This document shows, in pieces, positions 12,710 to 23,654 of a DNA stretch of 64,000 nt. This DNA is from Cristatella mucedo (Eukaryota > Bryozoa > Phylactolaemata > Cristatellidae), in contig WPIO01000058.1 in NCBI GenBank assembly GCA_009760855.2, positions 535,001 to 599,000 on the forward strand. Direction: 5' to 3'. Below the pieces are notes generated by a model. It worked only from the letters and a program-made list of their open reading frames with translations, had not been told where the DNA came from and did no database searches. Numbering within the stretch: position 1 is the first letter of the stretch; each line of letters begins with the position of its first letter. Both the position numbers and the translations under genes were made by a program.

Positions 12710-12859
12710 GCATTGCAAGTCTCTTCAGCTGTGATGAGCGCGGCGAAGTCAGCCGCAGTCGCCTTGCTCGTGAGCCACTGGAGCGCATGCATTCACTTCT
12801 TCGTTCCGTCGGCGATGAACTTTCCCCACGATTCCTGGGTGGTTTGCACAAAAATCAAG
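12710..12859 (+). CDS. HCN-A exon 4: S5
   Basis: 150 nt, acceptor GATGCAG. It encodes ALLVSHWSACIHFFVPSAMN and FPHDSWVVCTKIK. At the expected donor the sequence is AAG|GCGAGC, so the 89-bp intron would be GC-AG. Confidence 0.8.
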
Positions 12860-12948
12860 GCGAGCATTATTTTATCCTATAGCAAGCACAAACTTCGCAA
12901 GAGGCTGCGACACTGCTGCAGCGACTACTTACCTATATATCTCTGTAG

Positions 12949-13167
12949 GATGCAAATTGGTTCGATCAATATGCCAATGCTTGGTTTAAGGCCGTATCAC
13001 TTCAACTCGGAGTGGGTTATGGGCAATGCCCAGCTTTAAACATGGCTGAGATATGGATATCTATACTAAATATGTTGATGGCTTCAACTATGTGGGTAAT
13101 TCTTGGAGCTCATACGATTGACATGATCTACGGCATAAACACTTCAAAAAATTTGTTCAACGCTCAC
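12949..13167 (+). CDS. HCN-A exon 5: pore and S6
   Basis: 219 nt, acceptor TCTGTAG, donor CAC|GTAAGT (consensus). It encodes the filter LGVGYGQCPALNMAEIW and S6. Most differences from HCN-B are conservative or synonymous, and the codons favour A/T at the third position. Confidence 0.88.
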
Positions 13168-14742
13168 GTAAGTGTTAATGCATCAATTTTTTGAGAACTA
13201 GCACAGCTGGTAAGATTAAAATGTAACCGTGTAAATCATCAGTAAATTAATTTACATGTGATTTTTCTCAGTGATCGCATTTTTTGGGAGGAATTCTGTT
13301 ATATCACATCTAAAGCGAGATAATGTCAGCGAGAAGAATTTCGCTGATTTTGTACTGACCTATATTTTGTGATATACGAATGTGCAGAGGCCTAATATAG
13401 CAGTTCTAAGTTAACTAAAAATTTCATAAATTTGATTAATCGTGAACTATGCCAACTTTATTTTCAGTGGTTGACCTTGTGTATTCAAAGTAAACATAGC
13501 AAACTATACATAAAAAATAAGTTTTTTCATTTGATAAATGAGCAAACTACAGAAAAGCACTTTTGAGTAATTGTTAAATTAGTGTGTATTTTTAAACTGC
13601 ATTTTACAGACAAATGCATTTTAAAATCAATACTTCTATATGTATACGTATTGCAGTTGCCTAGGTAAAAAAAAGCAATTATGTTCTGTGATGGGGCCAA
13701 TTTAAGATTTTTATAAAGATCCAAAATTGATTTTTATTTGGATGAAATTAGAGAAAGGGAATTTTAAACAAGACAAATAAAAGGCTATGCTACATTGTAA
13801 AATTACTTATATTTGAGAGAATTTACAAACGACATATCATTTGCAAGCACTTTTCAACTTTCATGGACATATTCACGTAAGTAAATTAAATCGAGGGTGG
13901 ATCGCAGCTCTGACTTATAATTGCAGATGCAAGAAAGGCGTAAATAGTATATACATTTGTCATGCTCGCCATATAGCCTAAATAAACTTACAGCGACGTG
14001 TTTTTGCTTTGATGTGCTAGTTGTTGAGGAATTTGATAAATTATATCGCAGTTATTTGTTTTTGTTTACAAAATTATTCGAATTGGTTGATGACTTCACG
14101 AATCGGAGAGAGCTCTCCCATATTTCCATAGTAATATACCAAGCAATACTCAAGCTGATTATTTCCAAACTGAAGCATGCACATAACGGATATCGCATCT
14201 TTGATTAAAATGTATGCATGCAATATAGCCAAATAAGAATGAGGACCTCGTCAGAATTGACCCAGCTATTTTCTGAGTGGTGAACCTGGCACTAAAATAA
14301 ATTAGGATATACCAAGAAGTTCATGATTGTTTATGCTGTGAAGTGCTAGTGTATTGAAAATTTATTTTCTTAAAGTTGTTGATTGGTCTTCTTTGGCATG
14401 CATACTAATATATAACATCATTTAGCCGCTAGTACTTACAGCTAGGGTTTCTGGTAACTATATAGCAGTAACCGTAAAAAGCTGTTTTATACCCAAGAAA
14501 TGAGTATACAGCTTTTTTATGTGCTACTGTTTCAACGGGAAATTTTTGAACAAAGAGATACTACAACTGAAGCTTAGACTTCATTATGCAACGGAAAACA
14601 GATTTATAAAATTTATTTTGAGTGAATTGGTGATTTTTTATGTTGGTTTTATCCTACTGGCCAACACTAAAATTAAAGTGCAATTTTCAATAATTAAGTA
14701 TGATATTAATTAAATTGATCGTGTGGCATCAACAAATATTGA
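13168..14742. other. HCN-A intron 5, AT-rich part
   Basis: Strongly AT-rich with no recognisable family. It may include the unlocated left end of the hAT element that follows. Confidence 0.4.
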
Positions 14743-16560
14743 TTTTCTTTTCAGCTAAGTCTTCAGTTTGGGAATACACCGAAAAACGAAAAAGTCCAAT
14801 TACAGAACAACTAAAAAGTCAACGTGGACAATGCAATAAAGTCATAAAATGTTCTGGAAAACTCCACGATAACGTTGAAGAATCATCTGAAAATACAGGG
14901 AATTGATTTCGATAATTCTGTTGAATGTTGTCCATCCCAGCAAGAGCACTTGATAAATAAGAGAACAGAAACGACTGCCAATTGTCTGGCGCAAAAGAGT
15001 GATGGAGATTGTTACCGATGTGGCTACTGATTGTTACTGATATGGCTACTGATAGAATGTCGATTAGAGCTATCGCTAGAAACAAGTATATTCGGCTATT
15101 ATTTTATGCGACGGATTAAAACTTCCAGCGGACGAAGCAATGTGATGAAGCTGGTGCATGATGATTACGAAGAGAAACCAAACGATTGCTGACATCAAGG
15201 AAGAACTCGGGAGAAAAGTAAAGTTTAGCATAACTGTGGATGGATGCATAACCGTGAGAGGACGTCAATTCTTCAGGGTCAAAACTCATGATAGCGGCGA
15301 TGAAAACAATAATCAAGACGGGTCTTGCTCGCATATTTGCTTCGTGCACTGGTCTCGATATAAACGAATCAATGAAGTACCATTTGAGCGTTTTTGGAAT
15401 AACAATTGAGAGAGATTTGGTGGGATCTACTCTGGACGGCGCTGCAGTAAATAAGAAATGCATTAGCCACATCGATGTCATCGGACAGTTCTGCTTAAAC
15501 CAGGGTCTGCACCTTGGACTATGTGACACATTGTACAAGAAGAGTAGTGAGATGGATAATTTAAACCTGAAAGTGAAGATATTGATGGACTGGACAATTT
15601 TGAAGCAGGTAGTGACTTAAAAGTGCTCAGCGATGATACATTAGAAGGATACGTTGATTACCATGATAAGCTCACAAAATCGTGCAAAATTTTCAAGCTA
15701 ATCAAAGATAAACTGTTCAAAATATATTTTTTATAATCCAAAGTAAAATCTGAGTTTGGATGCGAGATTGTGCTGCATATTGACTTGCAGACGAGCTTAC
15801 ACTCCATCCCACAAATGTTAAAGCAGTTATTAAAGACAGAAGTTGCCATCCGCGAGACACTAACTAAATTCAGAGCGCCGGAAATGATTGAGGTATTGGA
15901 TTTTGACGCTCTCAAAACTCTCCTGAAGGCAATGAAACATATGAAACTTGCTGTTGCTAATTCAAGTCGAGAGGACGCGACGTCGATCGGTGCTGACACA
16001 AATTTAGAATTCAAGTTCAATAATCTTTCTAACCTGAATAGTGAGGTTAGTACCAAGATCATGGAAAATTTGAAGTGTCGCATTAAACAGCGATTGAACA
16101 CGGATCTCATGAACCTGTTTAGCAGTCTCAAAGATTCATCTGTAGCCGTGTCAAAAACTATGCTAATTTTCACAGGACATCTAGCGCCTTGTCTATTTAG
16201 AGTAGACGATGCAGAAGTTATGATCGAACAGTCGTCAAATGATGCTGAAAGTATGAACTTGTCTTTTCAAGATAAGTTGAAATTTTCGCTTTAATAGGAT
16301 GGATTTTCAGTTACAGTCGGAGGGCAAAGCAGTTTTAGATGCTTTAGTTAAAAATTCACGCTCTTCAAGAACTCTGGCCGGCGCATTGAAAGTCTCCAGA
16401 AATCTTACAAGGCAAGTATATCCATTGATCCGACGTCAACGCACTATGAAAGAATTCCTTTGGTCTGCTCAGATTTCTGTACACAACTAAAATCTCGTCT
16501 CTCAAACAAGTCGCTTAATGCACTTGTACTCTTGAAATATTCTCATAAGAAGTAAAACTG
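14743..16560 (+). mobile_element. hAT-superfamily transposase relic with BED finger
   Basis: Frameshifted pieces in order: a BED-type start (KSSVWEYTEKRK, then CNKVIKCSG; 14743-14906), DRMSIRAIARNKYIRL (about 15045-15100), then FGITIERDLVGSTLDGAAVN and QFCLNQGLHLGLCDTLYKK (15288-15620). These resemble the conserved catalytic-core block of ZBED-like hAT transposases. Next come FDALKTLLKAM and FNNLSNLNSEVSTKIMENLK (15770-16294). The typical C-terminal dimerisation motif ends the element in another frame (SRLSNKSLNALVLLKYS, about 16495-16545). At least three frame changes: inactive. Terminal inverted repeats were not located. Located in HCN-A intron 5. Confidence 0.85.
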
Positions 16561-18079
16561 TATTAATTTAGAACTTACCAAGAAAGATATCTAATAAAAC
16601 GAGTTTCATCACAAAAACAAACTATTGACTGTAAAATTAGTGAAAAATGGAAAAAGAAATCTGAAACAGCCGTTAATGGCTGTTTTCGAAAATTGAAAAT
16701 CATAAAAAGGTTTTACAGAATGACATTTTTCAGGAATCTACTTAAGCGGCCCACTACAGTGAGCTCAACATCGCATTTTAAATTGGACCGCCAGCAAGCT
16801 GACTCATCTTTCACCGAAACTGGATGATATTATTTTAGAATGGCCAATGTGCGTATATAGCTAGATTATGCACGCTCCTCAGCCTGTGGGTGATGAGAAG
16901 TCCTTTTTACTCGTCCTAGACTGTAGATATCGTTTCCAGATATCTGAATTCTAGGCTAAACTATAAGTTGGAAGCGGGAGAAGCTTCTCGATAATTTAAT
17001 CACAGCTCCCCTCAAATTCATGTCTTCTCACATGTTCTGCATCCTTCACTAAAATATATGACAAAAACCGACTCTCTAAATTTATATGGATTATATTCGC
17101 CTCAATGACCTAAAATATCCTATTTTAAAGATGGAGCTGAAAACATTGAAGGGTCAGAGTCGTGTAACATTCAGTTCATGGCGATTAGAGAGTATGCGAG
17201 TGCCAACGTTTCCCTCTTGCGGGCAGTGACGAAGGTAGGAGCATTGTGCCACTGTTGGTTGTGGCCGTGTAGAGTGTGAGTATCAGCTCACTCACAGCCG
17301 TTAGTGCTGCAAGCAATCGTTTTCAGCCACCGCGGATCCTCCACAGGTGATCAGAGTTGATAACTATTGATACCACGTAGCCCATGTCAGCTCTAGCTTA
17401 GTCATTATTAATAGATGTGATGCGTGACAGAAGCTCTGTTAAAGCTGCAGGTGGAAGGCGAGTCCTGAATGTCTGTAAGCGCAATGCGCTTCTGTCGAGC
17501 TGTGGCATACATTTATGTGGCTTGGCTTTTATTCGCTCTTGCTTTTTGTTAATTACAGCTAGCGGTACTCTTTTGGAGCCTGGTTAGAAGCTTGTGAAAT
17601 TTCCAAATATCTCTGAGGGCTTAATGACGAGGCAACGGTCTCAGTTCTCTAAGCACTCAGAAAATGACACATAATTTGAATGCGCCGTCATTACGCCAAC
17701 ATGCTCGCCATTAATTACCAGCTTTTATAGCGCACTGCCTGTTTTAAATTCAATGACTTTACTGTGAGGCGAATGAAACGAAGTGTCTGACAGTTTAAAC
17801 GACAGCCACGATCTGTTTAGCTGTATCGCGGCAAAAACGTGTGCTCGCATACATTTATTATACGCAGGGCTGCAATCGTCATTCTCCTTCATTCATTGAG
17901 GAGAATATTGATACAATAGTAATAAGGTTTTGTACAATGCCCTAAGGGAGTTCGCCAATTCACGCATCGACTTTCGCGGCTTTAATTGATCGTGGTTTTT
18001 CAAATATGTTCATGAAAAGGTTGATCGAGGTAGTGCAAATGATGCAGCGGGTTCTCTGTTGTCTGACACAATTATACAC
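16561..18079. other. HCN-A intron 5, after the hAT relic
   Basis: Nothing recognised. Confidence 0.4.
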
Positions 18080-18718
18080 CCCTGTTTTACAATTAAACTA
18101 AAATTACTGCGTGCATGGAATCTAGACCTATGTATTCCAGCACGCTCGCAAATCCTTCAACGCCATGTGCAGTGGCTCGATCACCCTTTGTGTGTGGGCA
18201 AAAACTTAAAAAAATACGGTGCTGCGAAACCAAGCCATCCAGAGCGTGCTGTTCACTGATTGGCTGTTACATCTTCCTTTCCTGGCCACTGATTGGCTCT
18301 GCCTCATGAAAGTTGCCCTAGCTCTTCTTTGCTGTTTAGTACGTATCTTCAACTTAATTGCTTCATCATCGAATAGGTTGAACAATATACATAGGTTAGT
18401 GGTTCTATGTAATGACTTTGTGTGTAATTAAATTTACAATAATAAAAGTACGGTATTTGTAACGTCTAATTTGTCTTATTTTTTCTTAATGTGCCTCATA
18501 TATTGGGTAACACGAGTGTAATGACAACTTTAGAGGTGTTATTTCATATCCAGAGGGCTCTAATAATGGTAAAACCGTATTTAGAGGGTCTTAAACAGGT
18601 TTTGTATGCTCTAATCACAAAAAATATTCAATTTATAATAAATAATCCTACTTCGCGGAAATTCACTTATCGCGGTAGATTCCGGAACTGATTAACCGCG
18701 ATAAATGAGGGAGCACTG
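18080..18718. mobile_element. Tigger/pogo-like DNA transposon, 3' part
   Basis: The last ~200 bp carry the signature of widespread Tigger/pogo-type elements: TCCTACTTCGCGGAAATTCA, CTTATCGCGGTAGATTCCGG and AACCGCGATAAATGAGGGAG, ending CACTG followed by TA. GGGAGCACTG is the reverse complement of a CAGTGCTCCC terminus. Internal AACAGGTTTTGTATGCTCTA and TGATTGGCTGTTACATCTTC also fit. No matching left terminus was seen, so the 5' limit is approximate. Confidence 0.65.
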
Positions 18719-18823
18719 TATATCTCATTAGTTTTTGACTTTTTAAAACGTCAAAAGTTATGCACTGTTAATGGCACATGAAATCGATGTTCGAAATCAG
18801 ACCAAACATGGGTGGCGTTTCAG

Positions 18824-18970
18824 ATGCAAGAAACTCATGAATACATCATTGCCATGAAACTTCCAACGCCTCTACGCCAGAAAATCTACGACTACTACGA
18901 CTGCAAATATTGGACAGCAGTGCACAACGAGGAGAAAATTCTTGGGGAGCTGTCAGACGTTCTGAAGCAT
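18824..18970 (+). CDS. HCN-A exon 6: C-linker
   Basis: 147 nt, acceptor TTTCAG, donor CAT|GTGAGA. It encodes MQETHEYIIAMKLPTPLRQK and IYDYYDCKYW, as HCN-B exon 6. Open throughout. Confidence 0.85.
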
Positions 18971-19526
18971 GTGAGAAGACTTTTGAAAATTCAATTTGGC
19001 TTGCACTAGCACGGAGCACTTGTATAGCTTCTAACAATTTTAAGAACTCTAAATGCCGCGATGTCTAGTCATTCAATGTCCATTGATAGCGGTGATATAC
19101 CTTGCATCATAATATCTTTTTAATCTTTGAAAAGGCTAATTAAAGAGCTGCATTAGGTTTTCTCAGAGAAAGCTGAAACGGTTCTAATATGACTGCTCTT
19201 CTTGTCAGACGTCGGCGATGTTTGGCGCGTTTGTATGATACATACGTTCGCGTTTCATCTCAAATGGAATTTCTGAGCATAGAGTAGTACGAAAACACAG
19301 TGTCAGGCAGTTCCGTAGAGCTGCAGAACTACTTAAGTTTGCTGCTCGTCTAGTGGCTGCGACTAAGTCGATTCTGCGAAACATGAACGCAAGCAAGTAG
19401 TGGTAGACCCCAGAGCCGTAAGATCTAGGCTGCTGTAGCCAGCACCTCAAAGTATGAGTAGCCAGTTGTAGGAGTTTCCTTAATTATTTGACTTTTATGC
19501 ATACAAGAGAAGAAAATGACACCAAT

Positions 19527-19704
19527 CAATATTGCCGACATCACAGTAATAAGTTGGACCAGGCTTATATACATAGGGTTATTGCACTTCAGCACCCAGG
19601 TAATGAATTCAAAGTCGACAGCCGGCTATCATTCACTATCGGTTGCGAATTAGTTGATAAAGGTTGCAACCAGGGTAATAGTTCTCTAAGCCTTTTGAAA
19701 GATA
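19527..19704 (+). pseudogene. HCN-A exon 7 remnant (splice sites lost)
   Basis: An open stretch encodes CRHHSNKLDQ (HCN-B: NRHNSKELIQ) and later FTIGCELVDKG and SLLKD (HCN-B: FMPGDNIYTVN and LLQE). The length is about that of the 175-nt HCN-B exon. The base pair before it is AT rather than AG, and the position of the HCN-B donor reads AT rather than GT. Similarity is low, so the assignment rests on order, length and the two matching ends. Skipping this exon would break the frame into exon 8. Confidence 0.45.
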
Positions 19705-19844
19705 ATGCAAATGAGGCTGTTAATTCAGCCTAACTTTTGTTTGTCTCAGGATTGAGATACTCGTGTAAGATCTTAGCTTAAGATCATCGTACAGTCCGTT
19801 CATAATTATAATTATCTGCCTTAGATTGTGAGCTCACAATTAAT

Positions 19845-20180
19845 AACAAAAACAATAATAATAGTAATAAATTGGTATATCACATTCTGAGAACCGAGTC
19901 TCTTCCTAGGCACTTTACAAATGCTGTATAGAAAGCATTACCAAATGTTTGGCGGTAACATGTTTGGTGGTAACAAGCAGCAGGCATAGTGCAAGCAGGA
20001 GCATGCACACGAAGAACGAATCGCAAAGACCCACCAAATGCTGTAATAAACAGATGCGCTGTGTATGCTTCGTTTTTAAGTGTCGTCATGTCAGGAACGT
20101 TGTGACATGCGTTGGTAGTAAGTTCCAGGCTTTGGAAGCATAAGAACTAAAAAGCATTCTCTAGGGAAATCTTGGAATTT
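19845..20180 (-). mobile_element. LINE-B 3' UTR fragment
   Basis: (AATA)n start, GAGTCTCTTCCTAGGCACTT, then 3' UTR and last codons of LINE-B on the reverse strand. It lies in HCN-A between exons 7 and 8. Confidence 0.7.
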
Positions 20181-21387
20181 TTTATGTACTGCGGTGAAGG
20201 CTTTAAAGGAGTAAACTGAGAATAATTTCAAAATTTTTAATTCAATTTGAAATTAGAGCTGGGAGAGCAAATCTTTTCTTTTCCTTCCCAGTGTTTCTAA
20301 TCACTAAGGACCTCTTTCCATTAGTCAACGCCCGCTAGCGAATGAGCTGTAACATTCTTTTCGGGTAGGTGGATGGCTGGTAGTTTAGTGCTGCTAAGAG
20401 AATGCGAAAAGTTGATTCTATAAATTTGAAACCATGAAAAACTAAGTAGAACAAGCTTCGGTGATTTGCCAAGTAGCGAGGCGGACTCATCTTTGACTGT
20501 AGACTTGGATAAAAACTGATTCGATTGGCCTGCCCATCGAACAACGTCGAATAACATGGCTTCAACCGCATCGGTTTCGATCGCTCGACGTCATGCAGCT
20601 GAGTTTTTTGTTGGTCTTCACCAAGGGATAATTGAACCAGCACCTATACGTATCTGTCGTTAAAGCTAACGCGTTTCTTTGCATCAATATCCCCGTCTGT
20701 TACTCCATGAAGCCAGAGCAGCTGGAAATATGCCACTCTTGGAGTAATCTATAGAACATTTAAAGCATAAATGGCTTTTGGTGTGAATTGGCGGCCAATA
20801 TGGCCAGAAATTGGGAGTAGTTGAAAAGAATGGCAAGAATTAGAAATGTCGACAAGACGAGCTATCTCGAAGACCGAGACTCTTTTAGCGATTCTCTAGA
20901 TGTAAAGGAACCAAGATAAGGGGGCCTCACGGGTCAAGCTAATAATTATACTTTGGATCCGCTGATCCGCAGAAACAATGGAGACATGCTAGCTATTTAT
21001 TGGATCTGAAGATCACCCACCTAGCACCCACATTAAGCATCAACTGTAGAGGCCTAAAAGCTTTTTTGGAAGCTCTGCAAACAGTAAGTAGCGCTAGTTT
21101 AGTCTAGAGAGTATGGCAATCACCTGGTTGCCAAGATATTCTTAGGATTTCAGGGAAAAGTATTTCGTACGGTGCATTTGATGTACCCGCTGAAATTACG
21201 TTCCGAAACTTGTGCGAATTCACTGATTGTGCTGCCTACAATATAAAGTATCTATTGATAGGAAACCCTTGAAAGATCAAGGGAATACCAATGCAACTCG
21301 TAATGGATTGTCTTTTGGTATGTCTTGCGTGTGCCAGTGCATGCATTTTCGACAGCCGCAGAATGCATAAAGATGTTTAACTTTCAG
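20181..21387. other. HCN-A intron 7
   Basis: No recognisable family apart from weak resemblance of 20700-20720 to the LINE-A 3' end. The reverse-strand ORFs at 20321-20643 overlap in two frames and carry no known motif. Confidence 0.4.
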
Positions 21388-21462
21388 GAACTGGGGAAAT
21401 ACAGAGCGCCGGAGGTGGAATAACAATAAAAAACCTGCCTGTCAGCGGATGCGTTTTTAGAG
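21388..21462 (+). CDS. HCN-A exon 8: CNBD core
   Basis: 75 nt, acceptor CTTTCAG. It encodes TGEIQSAGGGITIKNLPVSG and CVFR (HCN-B: VVEILNARGKSITKLLGGSF, FG), same phases, two codons longer. The donor is AGAG|GCAAGT, the classical strong GC-donor consensus. Confidence 0.6.
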
Positions 21463-21578
21463 GCAAGTACGTAATGACGGCTTACTAGTCACACTCTGTC
21501 CATGCGTAAAGCCAGCCTGCTTTAACCAACTAAATGTTGGCCCTACTTTGACTTATTTGTACTCATCTTTTTCTTTAG

Positions 21579-21763
21579 AGGTTTTTCTTAAATATACAAA
21601 AATGTATGGAACTTCCAACAAAAATGCTATTGCGTATTGCCACGTGTTTGCCTTGGAAAAAGGTAATTTAGACAGAACTTTCAAGGAATATCTAATGATG
21701 AGGACTCACCTACAGCACGTAGCTATCAGGCGTGAATCTCTACTCAGCGCTTTTCACGATTGA
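21579..21763 (+). CDS. HCN-A exon 9: altered cAMP cassette, C-helix, stop
   Basis: Acceptor TTCTTTAG; ends with TGA. It encodes EVFLKYTKMYGTSNKNAIAY then CHVFALEKGNLDRTF, and the C-helix MMRTHLQHVAIRRESLL. The glutamate and C-helix arginine are kept. The cassette arginine (HCN-B R550) has no counterpart, and the LLTxG stretch has been replaced. Confidence 0.72.
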
Positions 21764-23654
21764 CCATTATCTAAAAGATGCAAGCGTATTTGCTTTCAGA
21801 TCGAGCAAAGGAAGATCGTGGACGGACAAAGTCACCGTGCAAGTATGATTGATAGCTTAAGGCTATTAACTACCGTCAAGTCAAGATCGACTGGTTCTAT
21901 AGGGCGGTGGTGGCATTACTGCTTAACGTCGTGTATCGAAAAACTTCAACAGAAAATCTAGCGCTCATGAGCGCTCATATCACCGAATTTTCAAACGTCA
22001 GAGTCTATCAGCAGATACAATGACTTATTAAAAGTCACACCTACATTGTAAATGAAGTGGTTCGAATATGGCTAGATAAGGCTATGCCCAAGTCAGAATA
22101 ACATTGTGTGGATTTATACGCACTGCAGTCATTCATAGCCTGCTAGCTTTTCTGAGACATCAATGCAGTTGACTGGTAGAACGTGAATAATGAAGAGTAA
22201 AAACCTGCTTTTACATCGGATTCAATGAGAACCAGTCGTTACTAGGGTGCTTCACAAAAAGAGGAGACATGGATACATTCAAAGAAATTAAAATGATACA
22301 TCCTTTAGGGAGGAGCCGAAGTAAAACCTATTGACACAACCATCAAGAATAGTTTAGAGGTAATTGTCATGCGATATCTTGAGCTCGATGTTCAACCCAA
22401 AGAAAAATAGCCAAGAATGCCAATATTTGAAGGAGCGGTGGTGTTTCTTTCTCGAACTTTGAATACAAACCAGCAACTTTTCGGTTAACGTTGATGACTT
22501 TAATCAAAATATGTCGGTATTTTTGCACCGTCAGATAACTAAACCTCAGTCAATGGACTATACAGCTCGCTCAACAGGAATAAAAAAGAAATGTTGTTGA
22601 CATGAAAAGAAGCATGCTTAGTGGCAGTAAATGTTACTTCTGCTAGCTAAGCCGCAACATCAATGTTAGACTCGCTGTGAACCAGAGCCTCTTAGAAGAA
22701 GTAAAATCTCATGCTACCAATTTCCTGCTAGTAAAAGCTACTGCCTGTATACGCTTGTATCTCGATTAGATCACGATTACATCTTTTGGGTCGCGATTAG
22801 ATATCATGCCACAGTTACGGCACAAAGATGACGACAGTGCTAAAGCTTCTGACCATGATGAATTAATTGTTAAGCTGCTATTCACAATTGTTTATTAATC
22901 AGTAAAATAATTTGCAGTTTACTTTGATATACAATTTCCGGGTTTCAGCAAGGCTCAACAATTTTGATTTATTTTTGTGCCTGCAGTTTACGGATCCTCA
23001 ATTGCAAACCGAAAGACGTTTCTATTTTGAGTAAGCTGTGGAAAAATTTTCTTTGCTAAGGTCGCGTAGTTTTCAAGGCTTTGTGAAAGAAAATCTGGCT
23101 TTTATACTGGTATTTGAATTTGATAAGAAAGTCATCATCTTTGAGCCTGCCGATGTTGCATAATCATTTGATTGATTGCAGTACGTTCTGAAGGATAATT
23201 AAATAAGCAGTCAGCTATCTTAGCTATCTGATAAGGTTGTAGTTTTAATGGCTTACAGGCACTAAAAAAAGGAACTGCTATACAAGATTATGTATTCGAA
23301 GAGGCAAGTGGACTAATTGGTTAATCTGTCACTCATCTTTGAGCCCTTTTGTACTCACACTCTGGTCTTTACGGTTTCAAACTGGCCTCTCGTAGTACCG
23401 ACTACTTTTCTGACTACGGTCGATTGGTTGTGCCCTCATCTGACTTCGGACATTACGTATGCCGCGCTTTTAGTTGCCATGCCGTCAGAGATTTGCAACT
23501 CACGACCGACTGAGATCGCATCATCTTAATTTTTGACGTCGTCCAAAAAGAAGCTACACACCTACCATTTCCTCGAAGCCCTCGGTCTTTCCGAGTTAAT
23601 TAACAGTTTCAGAATATTTTGCTCTACAGTTCCGAGACAGCTGAACTAAACTCC
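21764..23654. other. Downstream of HCN-A
   Basis: AT-rich, no gene or repeat recognised. The HCN-A 3' UTR, if any, would lie here. Confidence 0.4.

Larger units (their letters stand above)
2507..21763 (+). pseudogene. HCN-A: tandem HCN paralogue, degenerate or strongly modified
   Basis: Nine segments match the HCN-B exons in order: about 2507-2936, 3017-3180, 12039-12289, 12710-12859, 12949-13167, 18824-18970, about 19527-19704, 21388-21462 and 21579-21763. Exons 2 and 4-6 have exactly HCN-B lengths; exons 3 and 8 are each 6 nt longer. No stop codon interrupts exons 2-6 or 8-9. Decay signs: exon 1 changes frame between SRSLPL and the LYALGSI segment; exon 7 lacks a consensus AG and GT; the donors after exons 4 and 8 are GC; S4 carries proline; CNBD Arg (HCN-B R550) is missing. 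The pore exon is very similar to HCN-B with many synonymous differences, implying long past constraint. I favour a recently dying gene, but a functional cAMP-insensitive channel starting at the ATG at 2649 is not excluded. Introns hold LINE-B, hAT and Tigger-like relics. Confidence 0.6.

Noticed and set aside
19205-19420. Alternative candidate for HCN-A exon 7 (open stretch with RQFRRAAELLKF)
   Set aside because: It lacks the FxxG and LL(Q/K)(E/D) pattern and the matching N-terminal segment found at 19527-19704.
20695-20730. TCTGTTACTCCATGAAGCCA resembling the LINE-A 3' end
   Set aside because: The adjacent sequence does not continue as LINE-A.
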